NCBI RefSeq assembly: GCF_024204685.1
Contig: NZ_CP100350.1
Span: 2,024,501 to 2,088,500, forward strand
Length of the DNA stretch: 64,000 bases
Direction of reading: 5' to 3'
From: Gilvimarinus sp. DA14
GTDB taxonomy: Bacteria; Pseudomonadota; Gammaproteobacteria; Pseudomonadales; Cellvibrionaceae
The notes under the pieces were generated by a model. It saw only the letters and a program-made list of their open reading frames with translations, was not told where the DNA came from and made no database searches. Positions 1-9,044 of this stretch are shown here, in pieces (the first letter of the stretch is position 1; every line of letters starts with the position of its first letter). Made by a program: the position numbers and the translations under genes.

Positions 1-1
1 G

Positions 2-304
2 GGGCAAGCGCGCATTGGCTACTGGCTAGCGGAAGATTATTGCGGCCAGGGCATAATGAGCCGCAGTGTGAACAGCCTGTGCCAGTTCGGCTTTGCGGTG
101 CTCAAGCTGCATACATTGATACTCTGCGCCGCCGAACACAACGAAAAAAGCCGTGCAATTGCCGAGCGACTGGGTTTTAGCAATACCCGAAAAATCATGG
201 CGGCAGAAGATTTATACGGCGAAGAGGTTAATCATATCCGCTATGCATTAACGCTCTCGCAGTTCGAGAAAAACGATTATGACCCCAGCAATTATTCTGC
301 TTGA
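2..304 (+). CDS. GNAT-family N-acetyltransferase, 3' part (gene runs off the left edge)
   Basis: The reading frame is open from the second base, so the start lies outside the window. The visible 100 residues are the C-terminal half of a RimJ/RimL-type GNAT domain: a GYWLAEDYCGQG stretch that fits the acetyl-CoA-binding Q/R-x-x-G-x-G/A loop, then the usual N-x-x-S-x-x-x-x-E-x-x-G-F segment (NEKSRAIAERLGF). It would transfer an acetyl group from acetyl-CoA to an amine; the substrate cannot be told. Its end overlaps the ybaK start by 26 bases, suggesting co-transcription. Family call is firm, specificity unknown. Confidence 0.85.
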   Translation, partial: GQARIGYWLAEDYCGQGIMSRSVNSLCQFGFAVLKLHTLILCAAEHNEKSRAIAERLGFSNTRKIMAAEDLYGEEVNHIRYALTLSQFEKNDYDPSNYSA

Positions 305-749
305 TAAGAGCAACACCCAGTATCGTTTACACGAATATACTCACGCCGCAAATTGCACCGCTTATGGCGAAGAGGCGGCCCAGGCGCTGAACGTCGCGGC
401 GGCGCGTATATTCAAAACTCTGGTGGCGGAGTTGGCCGACGGCGAATTGGTTGTCGCCTTGGTAAGCGTTGATTCAACCTTGCAGCTCAAAGCGCTCGCA
501 AAAGCCGCTGGCGCGAAGAAGGCTAGCATGGCAGCGGCGGCAAAAGTTGAGCGCACCACAGGTTTCGTGCTGGGCGGCGTCAGCCCACTGGGACAAAAGA
601 AAACCTTGCGCACATTTATCGATGCCGCCGCGCAAAACTTCTCCACTATATACATCAGCGCGGGTAAGCGCGGCCTGGAGATCGAGCTAACCGCGCAGGA
701 TTTAGCGGCCTTAACTCGCGCCCGCTTCTGCAATATTGCCACCCCATGA
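279..749 (+). CDS. ybaK: Cys-tRNA(Pro)/Cys-tRNA(Cys) deacylase YbaK
   Basis: The 156-aa protein matches E. coli YbaK (159 aa) over its full length, including the MTPA start, the FKTL segment whose lysine (K46) is the conserved functional residue, and the GGVSPLGQKK and YISAGKRGLEIEL blocks. YbaK hydrolyses cysteine mischarged onto tRNA-Pro by prolyl-tRNA synthetase, a trans-editing step in the cytoplasm. It overlaps the upstream acetyltransferase by 26 bases in another frame, so the two are probably translated from one message. Confidence 0.93.
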   Translation: MTPAIILLDKSNTQYRLHEYTHAANCTAYGEEAAQALNVAAARIFKTLVAELADGELVVALVSVDSTLQLKALAKAAGAKKASMAAAAKVERTTGFVLGGVSPLGQKKTLRTFIDAAAQNFSTIYISAGKRGLEIELTAQDLAALTRARFCNIATP

Positions 750-826
750 TATAGGCTATAGTTTATTGCCCGCTAAACGATTGCATAAAAGTGTACGGTT
801 TAGGACATTGCAGCAGAGGAAAGCTT

Positions 827-2272
827 ATGCCCGCTCCCATTATTCTCGGCGGCGCCGAGGGTGCCAACATCACCCTGGAACCATCACTGGCCAATCGCCA
901 CGGCTTGATTTCCGGTGCCACCGGGACCGGCAAAACAGTCAGCATGCAGGTATTGGCCGAGTCATTTTCGCGCCTAGGGGTGCCGGTATTTTTACCCGAC
1001 ATAAAAGGTGATCTATCGGGCATAAGCCGGGCGGGTAAAGCCCACAAAAACATAGACGCACGCCTCGCCGCGATGCAGATACCGGACTTTGCCTTTGCCG
1101 GTAACCCGGTGCGATTATGGGATTTAACCGGCGCCAAGGGCATTCCGGTACGTCTGTCCATTTCCGATTTAGGCCCGCAGCTGTTGGCGCGCCTGTTGGA
1201 TTTGAACACCATCCAGGAATCTATTCTCAGCATTATTTTTGACTATGCCGACGATCAGGGTTTACTGCTTCTGGATTTAAACGATTTGACCACCAGCCTT
1301 AACTTTGTGCAGCAAAATGCCAAAGAGCTGCAGGCGGAATACGGCCGGGTCTCGGCAGCCTCGGTGGCCGCTATAAAAAGGCGCTTATTACTTTTGCAGC
1401 AGGAAAACCTGAGCAACTTTTTCGGCGAGCCGGCGCTGGACTTTGGCGATTTAATCGCCCAGCAAAATGGCGCTGGCGTTATCAATATTCTCGATGCCAG
1501 CACCTTGATGCAGAGCCCTAAAACCTACGCGGTCTTTTTGCTGTGGTTAATGTCTGAGTTATACGAACATTTACCCGAGGTAGGCGACCCAGAGAAGCCA
1601 GTCATGGTTCTGTTTTTCGATGAAGCGCACCTGCTTTTTAACAACACCCCCAAGGTGTTTGTAGAAAAAATCGAACAGATTGTGCGACTGATCCGTTCCA
1701 AGGGTGTGGGTATCTATTTTGTCAGCCAGAGCCCTGGCGATATTCCCGACAATATTCTCGGCCAGTTGAGCAATCGCATTCAGCACGCACTGCGAGCCTA
1801 TACCCCCAAAGAGCGCAAAGCCGTGCGCGTAGCTGCGCAATCGTTTCGCCCCAATCCAGCACTAGACACCGAACAGGTTATTGCCGAGTTGGGCGTGGGT
1901 GAGGCGCTGGTATCAACACTTGAAACCGGCGGCATACCCGCCGTGGTGCAGCGAACCTTAATGGCACCACCGCGCTCTAAAATTGGCCCCATCAGCCAAA
2001 CGCAGTACAAGGAGTTAATCCGCGGTGACACCCTGCTCAGCAAATACGCCACCACCTTAGATCCGGAATCCGCCCACGAAATACTGCTAAAGCGTCAGGC
2101 CAAAATGGCCGAACGTGCGGAATTAGAAACGCAAAAGAGCAAAAAATCCAACCGCCGTGGCTCATCGCGCCAAAGTGTAGGTGAGGCGTTTATGAAAAGT
2201 ATTGCCCGCAGTTTTGGCAGCGGGCTGGGGCGAAAATTGGTGCGGGGATTGTTGGGATCGTTACTTAAATAG
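827..2272 (+). CDS. yjgR: HerA-like/DUF853 ATPase YjgR
   Basis: A 481-aa P-loop ATPase matching E. coli YjgR throughout. The Walker A motif GATGTGKT lies near residue 30, the hydrophobic-DE Walker B is VLFFDEAHLLF, and the C-terminus ends in the typical GRKLVRGLLGSLL. The family is related to HerA/FtsK-type DNA-pumping helicases, but the physiological role of YjgR is not established. The ATG at 827 was chosen over an upstream in-frame GTG at 791 because it has a GAGG ribosome-binding site (815-818) and gives the family N-terminus. It converges with ypfJ, overlapping by 8 bases. Confidence 0.9.
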   Translation: MPAPIILGGAEGANITLEPSLANRHGLISGATGTGKTVSMQVLAESFSRLGVPVFLPDIKGDLSGISRAGKAHKNIDARLAAMQIPDFAFAGNPVRLWDLTGAKGIPVRLSISDLGPQLLARLLDLNTIQESILSIIFDYADDQGLLLLDLNDLTTSLNFVQQNAKELQAEYGRVSAASVAAIKRRLLLLQQENLSNFFGEPALDFGDLIAQQNGAGVINILDASTLMQSPKTYAVFLLWLMSELYEHLPEVGDPEKPVMVLFFDEAHLLFNNTPKVFVEKIEQIVRLIRSKGVGIYFVSQSPGDIPDNILGQLSNRIQHALRAYTPKERKAVRVAAQSFRPNPALDTEQVIAELGVGEALVSTLETGGIPAVVQRTLMAPPRSKIGPISQTQYKELIRGDTLLSKYATTLDPESAHEILLKRQAKMAERAELETQKSKKSNRRGSSRQSVGEAFMKSIARSFGSGLGRKLVRGLLGSLLK

Positions 2273-3158
2273 GGCCCGAAAACGTATCGCACTGGCGAAT
2301 ATCGCCACTCTCAAACCCGCGCGTAAACCAGTTTACCCGCTGCTGAGAGGTGCCGTGGGTGAAGGACTCGGGGGTAATGTATCCGCGCGCCTGTTGCTGC
2401 AAGCGATCGTCGCCAATGGCCGAGGCGGCCACTAAGGCTTCATCTAAATCGCCCGGCTCCAATAAATCGCGAAACTTATCGGCGCTGTAACCCCACACGC
2501 CGGCAAAGCAGTCGGCCTGCAACTCCTGCCGTACCGACAGCTCATTGGCCTCGGCCTTACTCACCCGCGCCTGCTGCTCGCGCACCTTAGGGGAAATACC
2601 CAACAGCGTCTGCACATGGTGGCCCACCTCGTGGGCGATGACATAAGCCTGAGCAAAATCGCCGGGGGCGTTGTGGCGATTTTTTAAGTCCTGATAAAAA
2701 CTTAGATCGATATACACCTTGCGATCCGCCGGGCAGTAAAACGGCCCCATGGCAGAGTCAGCGCGGCCGCAGGCGGAGTTAACCGCGCCGTTAAACATCA
2801 CCAGGGTCGGCTCTTGATACTGACCGCCGCCCTCGGCAAAAATCCGCCCCCAGGTTTCTTCGGTATCGGCCAACACCACGGCGGTAAACTCCGCCAGTTC
2901 CTGTTCGGCGGCACTGGGTTGGTAAGCCGCACTCTGCTGACCCGATGGCCCGGAGGCGGATAAAAACGGGATATCCACACCCAGATAAGAGGCAACCAAT
3001 AACCCGCCAATAACCAACACCACCCACTTACCGCCTTTGCGCCCTAGCAGCATGGGTAACAGTCGCAGCAAAGGCGCCGCACCCGAACTACTACCAGAGA
3101 CCCGCTGCCCCCGGCGATCTTCAATATTGCTGCTGCGTCTGCGGTTTTGCCAGCGCAT
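2265..3158 (-). CDS. ypfJ: YpfJ-family neutral zinc metallopeptidase
   Basis: The 297-aa protein has an arginine-rich cytoplasmic N-terminus, one membrane segment (about residues 44-60) and a large outer domain with the zinc-binding motif HEVGHH at about 176-181, as in the YpfJ/zinc-metallopeptidase family. It is predicted to be a membrane-anchored metalloprotease facing the periplasm; substrates are unknown. An AAGGAGAG ribosome-binding site lies just upstream of the start. It is convergent with yjgR and shares 8 bases with it. Confidence 0.88.
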   Translation of the reverse strand: MRWQNRRRSSNIEDRRGQRVSGSSSGAAPLLRLLPMLLGRKGGKWVVLVIGGLLVASYLGVDIPFLSASGPSGQQSAAYQPSAAEQELAEFTAVVLADTEETWGRIFAEGGGQYQEPTLVMFNGAVNSACGRADSAMGPFYCPADRKVYIDLSFYQDLKNRHNAPGDFAQAYVIAHEVGHHVQTLLGISPKVREQQARVSKAEANELSVRQELQADCFAGVWGYSADKFRDLLEPGDLDEALVAASAIGDDRLQQQARGYITPESFTHGTSQQRVNWFTRGFESGDIRQCDTFSGPI

Positions 3159-3186
3159 AGCTCTCTCCTTGAAAGGGTAAACCTAA

Positions 3187-3233
3187 GGAACCTCTGTTAG
3201 CCAGAAGCCGGATAGAACTTAATCAGAGGTTCC
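3187..3233. repeat. 10-bp inverted repeat, 27-nt spacer
   Basis: GGAACCTCTG at 3187-3196 is perfectly matched by CAGAGGTTCC at 3224-3233. The unit sits between the 3' end of the kinase gene and the start of ypfJ, both on the minus strand. It could form a hairpin, or be a short dispersed repeat or operator. No T-run follows, so a simple intrinsic terminator is less likely. Confidence 0.6.
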
Positions 3234-3272
3234 CTAAATAATAGCCCGCCAATATGGCCGCTTGCGTATTTT

Positions 3273-3752
3273 TTATCGGACGATGTTAAAGCCTTCTTCG
3301 GCGCTGGGGGCCTCAAAATAGCGACTTACCTGGGCAAACATTTCCGGCGTGTCGGTCTGCGCGCGACCGGGCTCGGTCTCGCGGCGCTGTTTAATCCGTG
3401 CCAGGCACACCGCGTCCGTCTGCTCGATATACACCAACCGATGCTCTGCCCCGACCTCCGTAAAAATATCGTGAAACCACTGCCGCTGCGCTCTGGTATT
3501 GGCGGGAAAGTCCAGCACCACATCCGTACCCGCCAGTAAAATCGACTGAACCAGGCTTTTAACCTGCCCCTTTAACCGCGTAGACAGCTGAACATAATCC
3601 ACCAAGGATGCAATTTGCCCCGGGTACAGTGCCGCCAACCACTCGTCCTCACTAATCAGCGCTACACGGCCGTCTGCCGACATTTGCTTGGCGCGGGTAG
3701 ACTTACCCGCGCCCATTTTGCCGCAAAAAAAGGTGAGCGTACCTGTGCTCAT
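3273..3752 (-). CDS. Small P-loop kinase-like ATPase (AAA_33 type)
   Basis: A 159-aa protein beginning with a beta strand and Walker A motif (FFCGKMGAGKST, about residues 9-20), followed by ISEDEWLAALYP and VVLDFPANT. This resembles zeta-toxin/polynucleotide-kinase/gluconate-kinase-like AAA_33 proteins, which phosphorylate small molecules or nucleic-acid ends. The substrate cannot be inferred. Its ATG overlaps the TGA of the upstream CBS-domain gene (ATGA), so the two are translationally coupled. Confidence 0.8.
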   Translation of the reverse strand: MSTGTLTFFCGKMGAGKSTRAKQMSADGRVALISEDEWLAALYPGQIASLVDYVQLSTRLKGQVKSLVQSILLAGTDVVLDFPANTRAQRQWFHDIFTEVGAEHRLVYIEQTDAVCLARIKQRRETEPGRAQTDTPEMFAQVSRYFEAPSAEEGFNIVR

Positions 3753-4171
3753 TCGCCTTTGCCCTTATTGCGGTTGCCAATTTCGCGCATAAGATCGCGC
3801 CACGAAATAATCCCCACGGGCTTTCCATGCTCACTGACGACCGGGACACAAGAAATTGAATGGGTATTAAAAAGTTCAACCACCTCGAGAATTGAAGCAG
3901 TTTCGTAAACAGTCACGGGGTTGCGACTCATAATCTGGTGGGCTTTCTTTTGCAGGGTCGCCAGGTCTTTGCTGGTGGCCGCTGGCGTCCCTAGATTGGG
4001 ACTGATGGCTTTAAAAAAGTCGCGGTCGGATATCACGCCCAATAGCTTGGTGCCCTCAACTACCAATAAGTGATGAAAGCTTACGTGGTCAAAAATCTCC
4101 TTGATCAGGGCGAGGGAATCGCCCATCTCTACCGTAACCAGCTTAGAGCTCATTAAGTTTTTAGCTTTCAT
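3749..4171 (-). CDS. CBS-domain pair protein
   Basis: The 140 residues consist almost entirely of two CBS motifs. The first is KNLMSSKLVTVEMGDSL through LLGVISDRDFF, the second IMSRNPVTVYETASILEVV through GKPVGIISWRDLM. Such Bateman modules bind adenine nucleotides and act as sensors, but no effector domain is fused here. The stop overlaps the start of the downstream P-loop kinase by four bases, so the CBS protein may sense nucleotides for that partner; this is inference from context. Confidence 0.87.
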   Translation of the reverse strand: MKAKNLMSSKLVTVEMGDSLALIKEIFDHVSFHHLLVVEGTKLLGVISDRDFFKAISPNLGTPAATSKDLATLQKKAHQIMSRNPVTVYETASILEVVELFNTHSISCVPVVSEHGKPVGIISWRDLMREIGNRNKGKGE

Positions 4172-4280
4172 AAATACCGCTTACGCCTTTTAGTGTCTTT
4201 AAGACTACTGAAATACACCTTTTATAAATGCCGGTTGTGTTGTTGGTAAGAGAGCGAAGCGGCGGACAAACTCAAACCCG

Positions 4281-5144
4281 CTAAGGCTCGTCATCCTCCG
4301 TCAGGCGGCGAATCCGCGCCTGCTCTTCTTCGTGCTCGGCCATTACCGCTTTAATCTCTGCCAACACCGAATCCACATCCGCGTCGTCTTCATCGGCGGC
4401 ATAGACACCGGTAATGTCGGTTTCGGGCGTCAGCTCACCCTCGGCAAACAGTGCCCACATTTCTCCAGCGTAGTCGGTGTCGGCAAGCTCCGGAGCAAAG
4501 GCGGCGTAGTATTGGGTAATTTTATTCACGTCGCGGGTAAACATCTTTTGGGCATTGTTATTAGCGGCGGCGTCCACTGCTTGGGGTAAATCAATAATCA
4601 CTGGACCATAGGGGTCGAGCAGAACATTAAATTCCGACAAGTCGCCGTGCACCAGCCCCTCACACAACATCAGCTTAATGTAGTGCATCATCACGGCATG
4701 ATCTTCCAGCGCTTGCTCGCGGGTTAAGATCACATCGTCCAGGCGAGGCGCTACATCGCCCTCATCGTCAGTCACCAACTCCATCAGCAATACGCCGTCC
4801 ACGCAGCCGTAGGTTTCCGGCACCCGCACCCCGGCCTTTGCCAGGCGCGATAGCGCGGTGACTTCGGCGCTCTGCCAAATCTCTTCTTGCTGCTGGCGTC
4901 CGTAAGAAGAACGTTTCGCCATGGCGCGAGCCCGGCGACCGCCGCGCACCGAGCGCCCCTCTTGATACTCGGCGGCTTTTTTAAAACTGCGCTTGGCAGC
5001 GTCCTTGTAAACCTTGGCGCAGCGAATGGCATCGCCACAGCGGACAATAAAAATATCCGCCTCTTTACCACTCATTAAACGAGACTGAACCGAGCTGATT
5101 AAGCCATCATCCACCAACGGCTGCAAACGTTTTGGAACTTTCAT
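4281..5144 (-). CDS. RIO1-type serine protein kinase
   Basis: A 287-aa RIO kinase very like the Pseudomonas family: MKVPKRLQPLVDDG start, SGKEADIFIVRCG nucleotide loop, CAKVYKD with the ATP-binding lysine, catalytic loop GLVHGDLSEFNVLL and metal-binding IDLPQAVD. The C-terminus is acidic (DEDDADVD, EEEQARIRR). RIO kinases autophosphorylate and phosphorylate serine; the bacterial targets are poorly known. The start at 5144 is preferred over 5201 because it gives the family N-terminus, although no strong ribosome-binding site precedes it. Confidence 0.88.
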   Translation of the reverse strand: MKVPKRLQPLVDDGLISSVQSRLMSGKEADIFIVRCGDAIRCAKVYKDAAKRSFKKAAEYQEGRSVRGGRRARAMAKRSSYGRQQQEEIWQSAEVTALSRLAKAGVRVPETYGCVDGVLLMELVTDDEGDVAPRLDDVILTREQALEDHAVMMHYIKLMLCEGLVHGDLSEFNVLLDPYGPVIIDLPQAVDAAANNNAQKMFTRDVNKITQYYAAFAPELADTDYAGEMWALFAEGELTPETDITGVYAADEDDADVDSVLAEIKAVMAEHEEEQARIRRLTEDDEP

Positions 5145-5397
5145 TATTCGTGTGTAGCACCTATTGAAAACTGCCAGCCACAATAGAAGTACTGGCGGCA
5201 AAGTGCAACGGGGATTGACGGGATTTTATCTACTGGGCGAGAAAAGGAGAGCGGCTTACGGTAAACGAGAATAGCCCATTGCTGATGGCCTTGGGCGTTG
5301 ATCCACTTTTGGCAGGTATATTGCTATATGCAGTTATATGTAATCCAATCTGATTTACATCTCGTAAGCCTAAAAGAAGAAACCATGGAGATAAGAC

Positions 5398-5841
5398 ATG
5401 AGCATTTTTGATGCCCTGCGCGAAGACCACGACGTACAGCGTAAGCTGTTGGATGACTTGATCAGCACCCAGGGTAAAAGCCGCGAAAGAGAACAGTTTT
5501 TAAACCTGATTAAAGAGGCCATGGAAAGTCACGCCGCCGCCGAAGAGCGCTATTTTTACAAACCCCTTATCGATTTTGACACAACCATTGATCACTCCCG
5601 CCACAGCGTGGCTGAACACCACGAGCTGGAAGAACTGCTTGAAGACTTAACCGACACCGACATGGACTCTTCTGCCTGGATGGCTAAAGCAAAAACGCTA
5701 CAAGAGCGTCTATTGCACCACCTGGATGAAGAAGAGACCGAAGTGTTTCCACTTGCCGGTAAAGCACTAACGCCCGAGCTGAAAAATAAACTGGGGTCCG
5801 ACTATGTGGCCGAAATGTCCAAGCGAAGCCATTTTGCCTAA
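5398..5841 (+). CDS. Hemerythrin-like HHE domain protein
   Basis: A 147-aa all-helical protein with the iron-ligand pattern of HHE cation-binding domains: REDHD near the N-terminus, SHAAAEER, AEHHELEELL, and HHLDEEETEVFP near residue 110. It probably binds a di-iron centre and acts in oxygen or nitric-oxide sensing, storage or stress protection in the cytoplasm. GGAG (5388-5391) precedes the start. gdhA follows after 38 bases in the same direction and may be co-transcribed. Confidence 0.88.
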   Translation: MSIFDALREDHDVQRKLLDDLISTQGKSREREQFLNLIKEAMESHAAAEERYFYKPLIDFDTTIDHSRHSVAEHHELEELLEDLTDTDMDSSAWMAKAKTLQERLLHHLDEEETEVFPLAGKALTPELKNKLGSDYVAEMSKRSHFA

Positions 5842-5879
5842 GCCACGTCAAATTCAGCACCACGCGTAAGGAGCCATTA

Positions 5880-7220
5880 ATGCCTGCGGATTCCGCCATC
5901 CGATCGTTCGACGACTATGTAAAAACGCTGTACCCCGACTACGATGCCTTTCATCAGGCGACCCACGATATTGCCGAAGACGTTATCCCCTACCTACTAG
6001 AAAGCGATGATCAGGAAGGCATAGAAATTCTTAAGTATTTGGCACAACCGGACCGGGTGATCGACTTTCGGGTAGATTGGCGCAACGACAAAAACCAGAC
6101 CGAAACTCACCGCGGCTTTCGCGTTCAGTACAACAACGCCTTGGGCCCTTACAAAGGCGGCTTGCGCTTTAGCGATTCGGTTGACTTAAATGTGCTGTTT
6201 TTTCTGGGCTTTGAACAGTGCTTTAAAAACGCCCTTACCGGCCTGCCCTTGGGCGGCGCCAAAGGCGGCGCAAACTTTAACCCCCACGGCCGCAGTGATG
6301 AGGAAATCCGTCGCTTCTGCCAGGCGTTTATTACCGAACTGGCGCGCCACATAGGTCCGACCACAGACATTCCCGCCGGTGATATCGGTGTCGGCAGTCG
6401 CGAAATCGCCTTTATGTTTGATCACTACAAAAGCATTACCGGGCGGTTTGAATCAGCCCTGACCGGCAAAAGCCCCGCCTTTGGCGGCAGCTGTGGACGG
6501 CAAGAAGCCACGGGCTACGGCGCTGTTTACTTTACCAAAGAGATATTGGCGCACCACGATGACAGCCTTGAGGGCAAGCGCTGCTGCGTATCCGGCTCGG
6601 GTAATGTGGCCCTGCATACCGCCGAAAAGCTTATTGAACAACAGGCCCAGGTACTGACTCTGTCCGATCGCGGCGGCACCGCTACATTCCCCGACGGACT
6701 CGACCAGGAAACTCTTGCTAAGGTGCAGCGCAAAAAAGCGCAACGCCAGTCTCTGCAAGAGATCTGCGAAAAATACGATTTTGAGTATCACGACGAACAA
6801 AAGCCGTGGCAACAAAAGTGTGACATTGCCTTTGCCTGTGCCACGCAAAATGAACTGGAAAAGCAGGACGCCCAAAGCCTGGCGGATAATGGCTGTCGCT
6901 ATGTCATTGAAGGGGCGAATATGCCCAATACCGATGGCGCCTTAAAGCTGTTTGCCGAAAAGGGTATTGTGGTCGCGCCGGGTAAAGCGGCCAATGCCGG
7001 TGGGGTGGCGGTTTCCGGATTAGAGATCAGCCAGAACCGGGCACTGATGCCCTGGAACATCGACCGGGTGGATGAAGAGCTGAGAAAAATCATGAAAGAT
7101 ATTCACAAAAGCTGCGTTAAATACGGCGAGCAAAACGGTACTGTTAACTATATTAAGGGCGCCAATATCGCCGCTTTTAAACAGCTTTCCGAGGCGATGA
7201 CTTTGTACGGCAAAGTCTAA
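5880..7220 (+). CDS. gdhA: NADP-specific glutamate dehydrogenase
   Basis: At 446 aa it has the length of E. coli GdhA (447 aa) and its signatures: PYKGGLRFSDSV, LPLGGAKGGANF with the catalytic lysine region, PAGDIGVGSREIAFMF, the Rossmann CCVSGSGNVALHTAEKL, and EGANMPNT. It catalyses reductive amination of 2-oxoglutarate with ammonium and NADPH, a route of ammonium assimilation. A TAAGGAG ribosome-binding site lies upstream. Confidence 0.96.
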   Translation: MPADSAIRSFDDYVKTLYPDYDAFHQATHDIAEDVIPYLLESDDQEGIEILKYLAQPDRVIDFRVDWRNDKNQTETHRGFRVQYNNALGPYKGGLRFSDSVDLNVLFFLGFEQCFKNALTGLPLGGAKGGANFNPHGRSDEEIRRFCQAFITELARHIGPTTDIPAGDIGVGSREIAFMFDHYKSITGRFESALTGKSPAFGGSCGRQEATGYGAVYFTKEILAHHDDSLEGKRCCVSGSGNVALHTAEKLIEQQAQVLTLSDRGGTATFPDGLDQETLAKVQRKKAQRQSLQEICEKYDFEYHDEQKPWQQKCDIAFACATQNELEKQDAQSLADNGCRYVIEGANMPNTDGALKLFAEKGIVVAPGKAANAGGVAVSGLEISQNRALMPWNIDRVDEELRKIMKDIHKSCVKYGEQNGTVNYIKGANIAAFKQLSEAMTLYGKV

Positions 7221-7299
7221 TTACCAACAATTCTGGCATTGGCTGGGCTGATCGATACTTCAGTCCTGCCAAAACACACCCTTTAACACCACCCCGCTA

Positions 7300-8073
7300 T
7301 TAGGCCCGCACCAACCGGGCCTCCAGTAGTAAGTTGGGGCCCAGCTTTACCACCTTTACCCTGCGCGGGTTAAGCCCCAACTCTTGCAGGGTTTCATGAA
7401 TTTCCGGTAACTGCTCCGCTTGCGGCGCCGCCAGTAATAGTTCGCGCACCGCGCCCAACACCATTTTGACCGGCACGGCGATAAAGTACACCGAAATCAG
7501 CACCATCATCATTGGGTCGGCGTATACCGCATAGTGAGACCAAGCCGTTTGCTCCAGCAACCAGGCCAGCACAAAGCCAAAGGTTACGGCGGCGCTTAAG
7601 ACGCTGTCCATAAACCACTGGTGTTGCTCGGCCTGCACCAAGCCACTGTCGTTGCGGCCGAAAGCCCAGCGCAGATAACCCCACACCATAGCGCAGCCCA
7701 CAAAACTGATGGCGCCAAATCCTATGGCCATATCAACCTCGATCGGGCGGCCGCCCTGCGCCAAACGCACCAAGGCCGACAGCAGCGAGAACAAGCAGAC
7801 AATGGCAATCACCAAACCTTTTACGGCAATGACTAAAGGCTCTACCGCACCCAGGCCAAACGGGTAACGACTGTTAGCCGGGCGGCGAATAATTCGCGCG
7901 GCGTACAGCGAAAGCAGCGACAGCCCCAAGCTGATCAGCGAATAAGCGCCGTCGAACAAAATCACCATTGATTGTGCCCACAGCCCCCAGACGGTGCCAG
8001 CCACGGCAAACAGGCCAGCCATTAGCGCCGATATAATCAGCGCCATATTTTCCCGCGCCAGATACGTAAACAT
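7300..8073 (-). CDS. Cation-diffusion-facilitator-like membrane transporter (divergent)
   Basis: The 257-aa protein has about six hydrophobic segments, a YPFGLGAVEPL loop matching the CDF SFGHGKAE block, and ADPMMMVLISVYF in the last transmembrane region. CDF proteins export Zn, Mn, Fe or related ions with proton antiport. The metal-site residues are unusual: the TM2 DxxxD reads DGAYS and the TM5 HxxxD reads QWFMD, so the substrate may differ. The start at 8073 has a strong GGGAGG ribosome-binding site. It is divergent from the LysR regulator. Confidence 0.78.
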   Translation of the reverse strand: MFTYLARENMALIISALMAGLFAVAGTVWGLWAQSMVILFDGAYSLISLGLSLLSLYAARIIRRPANSRYPFGLGAVEPLVIAVKGLVIAIVCLFSLLSALVRLAQGGRPIEVDMAIGFGAISFVGCAMVWGYLRWAFGRNDSGLVQAEQHQWFMDSVLSAAVTFGFVLAWLLEQTAWSHYAVYADPMMMVLISVYFIAVPVKMVLGAVRELLLAAPQAEQLPEIHETLQELGLNPRRVKVVKLGPNLLLEARLVRA

Positions 8074-8162
8074 TTTGACCTCCCATGCGTTACAGGCCAT
8101 ATTATCGGTATCCGCTCACAGGCGTGAGTCACTCAGCGACGGAAAAACCGTCACAGGTTCCC

Positions 8163-9044
8163 ATGAAAATTTCTCAGATCTCGGCGTTTCTCTGTGTTGC
8201 CCGGCACGGCAGTGTGGCCGCCGCAGCCCGCGAGCTAAACCGCAGCCGCACCACGGTAAGCACCATGCTGACGGCGCTGGAAGATGAGTTAGGGGTAGAG
8301 TTATTTGAACGCACAGGCAACCGGCTGCAGCTTACCGCCATTGGCCAGTCCATCCTGACCGACGGGCGGCGCCTTGAACAGGTTGCGGGGCAAATTCAGG
8401 CGCGCTGCCAGCATCACTTAAGCGGGGCCGAATCGGTTTTGCGTATCGCACGGGACGATTCACTGCCAGAGTCGGTATGGCGCGACCTTCTGCGCCAGCT
8501 TAAGCTCAAATTTCCGCAAACCAGCGTTACCGTGTACCTGGCGCCGCCGCGTGAACTGGCACCTTTGGTGCGCGACCAATCGGTGGATGTTGCCTATGGG
8601 CTGATGCCCGAGCTGTTAAACGAAGGCTACCAGTGGTTTCGCGAACTGGCCGATGTACGCATGCTCACCGTAGCCGCCCCCAACCACCCCTTAAGCCAGC
8701 TGAAGCGAGTCACCCAAGACGACCTGGTGGCCCACACCGAAATTACATTAGCCTATATGCAAGACGCCATGCTGGTGGCCGAATCACCCGAGACGGCCAA
8801 CTACCTGGCGTTTACGCAATACGAATTAATACGCGATGCCGTGATCGACGGCGCTGGCTGGGCAGACCTGCCCCTACCGTTAATTGCCGAGGCGCTGCGC
8901 GCAGAAACCTTAAAAACCATCCACCATCGCAGCGCCAACTGGTGGAAGGTATTCAGCGCCCTGGAGTCAGAGCAGGCCCAGGGCGGCGCTGTGGTGAGCT
9001 GGCTGGCACAAGCACTGGAGAAACAACTGGAAGCCTTGCACTAA
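8163..9044 (+). CDS. LysR-family transcriptional regulator
   Basis: The 293-aa protein starts with a winged helix-turn-helix (MKISQISAFLCVARHGSVAA, then ELNRSRTTVSTMLTALEDELG) and continues into a LysR effector-binding domain. LysR proteins bind DNA as tetramers and respond to a small co-inducer; the ligand is unknown. The ATG at 8163 gives the normal LysR N-terminus; the longer upstream frame would add 26 unrelated residues. It is divergent from the cation-efflux gene, with about 90 bases between starts, so it may control it. Confidence 0.88.
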   Translation: MKISQISAFLCVARHGSVAAAARELNRSRTTVSTMLTALEDELGVELFERTGNRLQLTAIGQSILTDGRRLEQVAGQIQARCQHHLSGAESVLRIARDDSLPESVWRDLLRQLKLKFPQTSVTVYLAPPRELAPLVRDQSVDVAYGLMPELLNEGYQWFRELADVRMLTVAAPNHPLSQLKRVTQDDLVAHTEITLAYMQDAMLVAESPETANYLAFTQYELIRDAVIDGAGWADLPLPLIAEALRAETLKTIHHRSANWWKVFSALESEQAQGGAVVSWLAQALEKQLEALH

